Shown here one piece after another: positions 5,705-8,146 of a stretch of 8,146 nucleotides of DNA. The translations under genes were made by a program, and so were the position numbers. The notes under the pieces are model-generated. The model did not search any database, had not been told where the DNA came from, and was given only the letters and a program-made list of their open reading frames with translations. Each line of letters opens with the position of its first letter. The stretch's first letter is position 1. The stretch lies in the NCBI GenBank assembly GCA_964465665.1, contig CAYXKM010000283.1, positions 1 to 8,146 of the forward strand, written 5' to 3'. Source of the DNA: JAKEGN01 sp964465665 (GTDB taxonomy: Bacteria > Pseudomonadota > Gammaproteobacteria > Steroidobacterales > Woeseiaceae).

Positions 5705-7876
5705 ATGCGTCGTGCTTTTGCAGTGTGTAAAGTTTTGCTGGTTGCGGCCTGCGGTGGAACCGAGAATAGCGCACCGACACCAATTGCCGTCATCCCCGCA
5801 CCGCAGCGAATACAGGAACAGCACGACGTATTAAAGATCAGCAGGGAGCTCGTGCTTATGGCGCCTGACGACGCATGGATCCAGGAGAATGTGCAGTATA
5901 TTGCTGAGAGAATCGACGAATCGACAGGACTTCGGCTGAACGTATCCGCGGCCGCCGCCGGCGGCGCCGATATCACACTCGAATACCTGGAACGTGACCT
6001 GCTCCGCGACATGCTCCCGGACAGCAGTTCGGCCGTGGCGGACCCTGTGGATGAGGGCTACGTACTGAACGTCGGCGAAAGCGGCATCCGGATACTTGCT
6101 GCAACACCAGCGGGGCTGTACTACGGCATGGTCACGATGTGGCAATTACTCGACAGCGTGGACAGAGAATCCGGAACCCTCGGCACTGTATCGATCTTGG
6201 ATACACCGCAATTCGCGTGGCGCGGTCTTATGCTCGACTCGGCGCGACACATGCAATCGGTGAACTTCATCAAGCGCTACATCGACTGGATGTCACTGCA
6301 CAAGCTCAACGTGTTGCACTGGCACCTCACGGACGACCAGGCCTGGAGAATCGAGATCGGGAAATATCCGAAGCTCACCAGTGTTGGAGCCTGGCGCGTT
6401 CCGGCCGGCGCCGCGCCGGCAAATGACATCGATCCGCGAACCGGACAGCCCCGAATGTATGGCGGTTACTACTCGCACGAAGAGATCCGGGAAGTTATTG
6501 AACATGCGCGGCTCCGACATGTAACTGTCGTGCCAGAGATTGACGTCCCCGGACACGTCACCGCTGCGATTGCAGCCTACCCGGAACTCGGCGTCGACGG
6601 CCATCGAGTCAACAAAGTGCCGTCGAGCTGGGGTGTCTACGACAACGTGCTCAATCTCGAATCCACGACATTCGATTTTCTCGAGGAAGTATTTCGTGAA
6701 GTCGCAACGCTCTTTCCCGGCCCTTATGTGCACGTCGGCGGTGACGAAGTAGTGACGCGGCAGTGGGATGAGTCGCCCAGGATTCAAGAGCGCATGCAGG
6801 AACTCGGCATCGGTACTACTCAGGAACTGCAGAATTATTTCGTCGAACGCTTGCACCGTGTCCTGTCCGGTTTGGGCAAGACCATGCTCGGCTGGGACGA
6901 GATTGTCGAAAGCGGTCTTCCGGACGATGCAATCGTAATGTCGTGGCGCGGTATCGATGGTGCCATAGCCGCGGCAGACAGGGGCCTTCGCACGGTGCTG
7001 TCGCCGGCGCCGGTGTTTTATCTCGATCATCTGCGCACCGGCGCTGCGGATGCACCGCCCGGCCGCGGTGGCGTTATCACGGAGCAGGACATTTACAACT
7101 TCGACCCGTTGCCGGACCCACTGTTCGACCGGCGTCACTTCGTCCTCGGCCTGCAGGCTAACGTGTGGACGGAGCACATTCGTACGGAAGAACGCGTTGC
7201 GTACATGACCTGGCCACGCGCGGCAGCCGTTGCGGAACTTGCGTGGTCGGACGACGAAGTCCGCGGGTGGCAGCACTTCTCGGAGCGCCTGGCGGCGCAC
7301 CTGCCACGACTTCGGCAGCTCGGTATCGCGGTTACGGAAGCTGATCTCGAAGGGTCTGCTGGATCGGCTGTGGCAATCCACGATGTCGTTCGATTCGAAG
7401 ATCGCGAACTCGAGCTGTGCAGCAACGCCATCGTGCTGGCGCTCGAGGACGACGCGCCTTTGGACGGTGCGCGTGAGTCGTACCTGCTCGACATCATGGA
7501 TCCCTGCTGGATTGCGCGCGACGTCGAGTTACTCGAGGGACTCGCGGTCCGCGCCTCGGTGGGCCAGTTGCCGTTTAACTTCGAGATCGGCGACGCGTTG
7601 CAGCACGTCGTGTTAACGCCACCGGCAACGCCCTGGGGTGAGCTGAACATCAGACTCGGCACCTGCGATGGTCCCCTGCTAGCCGCGCTTTCCCTGGAAC
7701 CGGCGTATGCGAGCGAGGCGGCGACCGTACTGCCGCCGGCAAAGCTTGCCTACCCCGACAGGGAAGTTCCCGGACCGTCCAGTTTGTGTTTTCGATTTAA
7801 CCGTTCAGCCATCGAGCCAATGTGGGCGCTCGACTGGATCGAACTCGGCAGTGGTTTCGGAGCATCGTCGCAATGA
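5705..7876 (+). CDS. GH20 beta-N-acetylhexosaminidase, probable lipoprotein
   Basis: A 723-residue enzyme that should remove terminal GlcNAc from chitooligosaccharides. The first 16 residues (MRR..., hydrophobic KVLLVAAC) look like a short lipoprotein signal with lipobox VAAC and lipidated C16; glycine follows, so no inner-membrane aspartate signal. Residues about 25-165 match the GH20 N-terminal domain. The catalytic TIM barrel begins at WRGLMLDSARHM (172-183) and includes HWHLTDDQAWRIEI (205-218), PEIDVPGH (277-284), and HVGGDEVV with the catalytic pair D347-E348. It continues with GWDEI (396-400), FYLDHLRTG (438-446), QANVWTE (484-490) and WPRAAAVAELAWS (503-515). These are the substrate-assisted mechanism residues of the family, all intact. 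Residues about 550-723 form a further C-terminal, probably beta-rich, region, also found in xanthomonad homologues. Its stop overlaps the next start (ATGA), so it shares a transcript with the PTS gene. Its promoter must lie inside or beside the divergent sulfotransferase 5' end. Confidence 0.95.
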   Translation: MRRAFAVCKVLLVAACGGTENSAPTPIAVIPAPQRIQEQHDVLKISRELVLMAPDDAWIQENVQYIAERIDESTGLRLNVSAAAAGGADITLEYLERDLLRDMLPDSSSAVADPVDEGYVLNVGESGIRILAATPAGLYYGMVTMWQLLDSVDRESGTLGTVSILDTPQFAWRGLMLDSARHMQSVNFIKRYIDWMSLHKLNVLHWHLTDDQAWRIEIGKYPKLTSVGAWRVPAGAAPANDIDPRTGQPRMYGGYYSHEEIREVIEHARLRHVTVVPEIDVPGHVTAAIAAYPELGVDGHRVNKVPSSWGVYDNVLNLESTTFDFLEEVFREVATLFPGPYVHVGGDEVVTRQWDESPRIQERMQELGIGTTQELQNYFVERLHRVLSGLGKTMLGWDEIVESGLPDDAIVMSWRGIDGAIAAADRGLRTVLSPAPVFYLDHLRTGAADAPPGRGGVITEQDIYNFDPLPDPLFDRRHFVLGLQANVWTEHIRTEERVAYMTWPRAAAVAELAWSDDEVRGWQHFSERLAAHLPRLRQLGIAVTEADLEGSAGSAVAIHDVVRFEDRELELCSNAIVLALEDDAPLDGARESYLLDIMDPCWIARDVELLEGLAVRASVGQLPFNFEIGDALQHVVLTPPATPWGELNIRLGTCDGPLLAALSLEPAYASEAATVLPPAKLAYPDREVPGPSSLCFRFNRSAIEPMWALDWIELGSGFGASSQ

Positions 7877-8146
7877 ATTGCACTGATCCCGCTGCCCGGC
7901 GGCTTGTTGTAGCCGCCCCGATCCGGGGCTGGTGTGACACGCTCGACGACAGTCCCGACCCGGTCTTTCGTGCCCGTACGCTGGGGGACGGCGTCTCGAT
8001 CGACCCGACTGATGGCGAAGTGGTGTCGCCTTTCGACGGCGAGGTTCTCGCCGTGCCGGCCAGCATGCACGCTATCAGCTTGCGGGCTGCGAACGGCGCC
8101 GATCTTCTGATTCACTTCGGCATCGATACTGTTGCCTTGCGCGGTC
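7873..8146 (+). CDS. PTS EIIA (glucose/GlcNAc family) domain, 5' part, cut at window edge; probable EIIA-HPr-EI fusion
   Basis: ATG 7873 overlaps the hexosaminidase stop in ATGA, with GGAG ten bases upstream (7859-7862). The 91 codons present match the EIIA-Glc (Crr) fold: VVAAPIRGWCDTLDDSPDPVF (12-32, core shown as APIRG and SPDPVF), GDGVSIDPTDGEVVSPFDG (38-56), MHAISLR (65-71) and LLIHFGIDTVALRG (78-91). H66 and H81 correspond to the two active-site histidines of E. coli EIIA-Glc (His75 and the phosphorylated His90). The role is to pass phosphate from EI/HPr to an EIIBC permease importing GlcNAc as GlcNAc-6-P. In Xanthomonas and Caulobacter nag loci this domain begins a long EIIA-HPr-EI protein (NagF or FruB-like). 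That layout is expected here, but only the EIIA part is visible, so a stand-alone EIIA is possible. Confidence 0.93.
   Translation, partial: MNCTDPAARRLVVAAPIRGWCDTLDDSPDPVFRARTLGDGVSIDPTDGEVVSPFDGEVLAVPASMHAISLRAANGADLLIHFGIDTVALRG

Noticed and set aside
6293..7381. 362-codon open frame on the minus strand
   Set aside because: Antisense to the GH20 catalytic domain, low-complexity basic product without motifs.
7750..8115. Minus-strand open frames across the hexosaminidase-EIIA junction
   Set aside because: The plus strand carries an intact EIIA domain with both histidines here, so the minus-strand frames are shadows.

Overview
The window is most likely from a chitin- or GlcNAc-using, GC-rich Gram-negative bacterium. 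It encodes a TonB-dependent outer-membrane receptor of the large proteobacterial carbohydrate type, a lipoprotein GH20 enzyme and a PTS EIIA. The family mix resembles Xanthomonas-, Caulobacter- or Shewanella-type N-acetylglucosamine loci. A marine or environmental gammaproteobacterium is my best guess, but a closer assignment cannot be made from this sequence alone.

Layout from left to right. (1) Minus strand, 1-290: start of a double-SIS sugar-phosphate isomerase/deaminase (NagB-II type), cut by the window edge. It lies 34 bp downstream of (2) a GntR/HutC-family regulator (325-1077), and the two look like one transcription unit. (3) A 249-bp divergent control region (1078-1326) holds an 11-bp tandem repeat and two TGGT/ACCA- or TAGTA-type dyads. 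(4) Plus strand, 1327-3999: a complete 890-aa TonB-dependent receptor. (5) Minus strand, 4016-5665: a TPR-sulfotransferase, convergent with the receptor, with only 16 bp between the stop codons. (6) Plus strand, 5705-7876: a GH20 beta-N-acetylhexosaminidase with a lipoprotein signal. (7) Plus strand, 7873 to the edge: the EIIA domain that begins a PTS protein, joined to (6) by an ATGA stop/start overlap.

Together genes 1, 2, 4, 6 and 7 describe a GlcNAc/chitooligosaccharide catabolic locus. The receptor would bring chitooligosaccharides across the outer membrane and the hexosaminidase would release GlcNAc at the membrane. The PTS phosphorelay would import and phosphorylate it to GlcNAc-6-P, and the SIS enzyme would convert glucosamine-6-P to fructose-6-P. 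The GntR protein would sense an amino-sugar phosphate and control the divergent genes. NagA (deacetylase) and the NagE permease are not in view and probably lie beyond the right edge.

The outlier is the TPR-sulfotransferase, on the opposite strand between receptor and hexosaminidase. No amino-sugar catabolic step needs sulfate transfer, so its presence is the most interesting feature here. The coding density is very high. I see no tRNA, rRNA, CRISPR array, insertion sequence or strong terminator.
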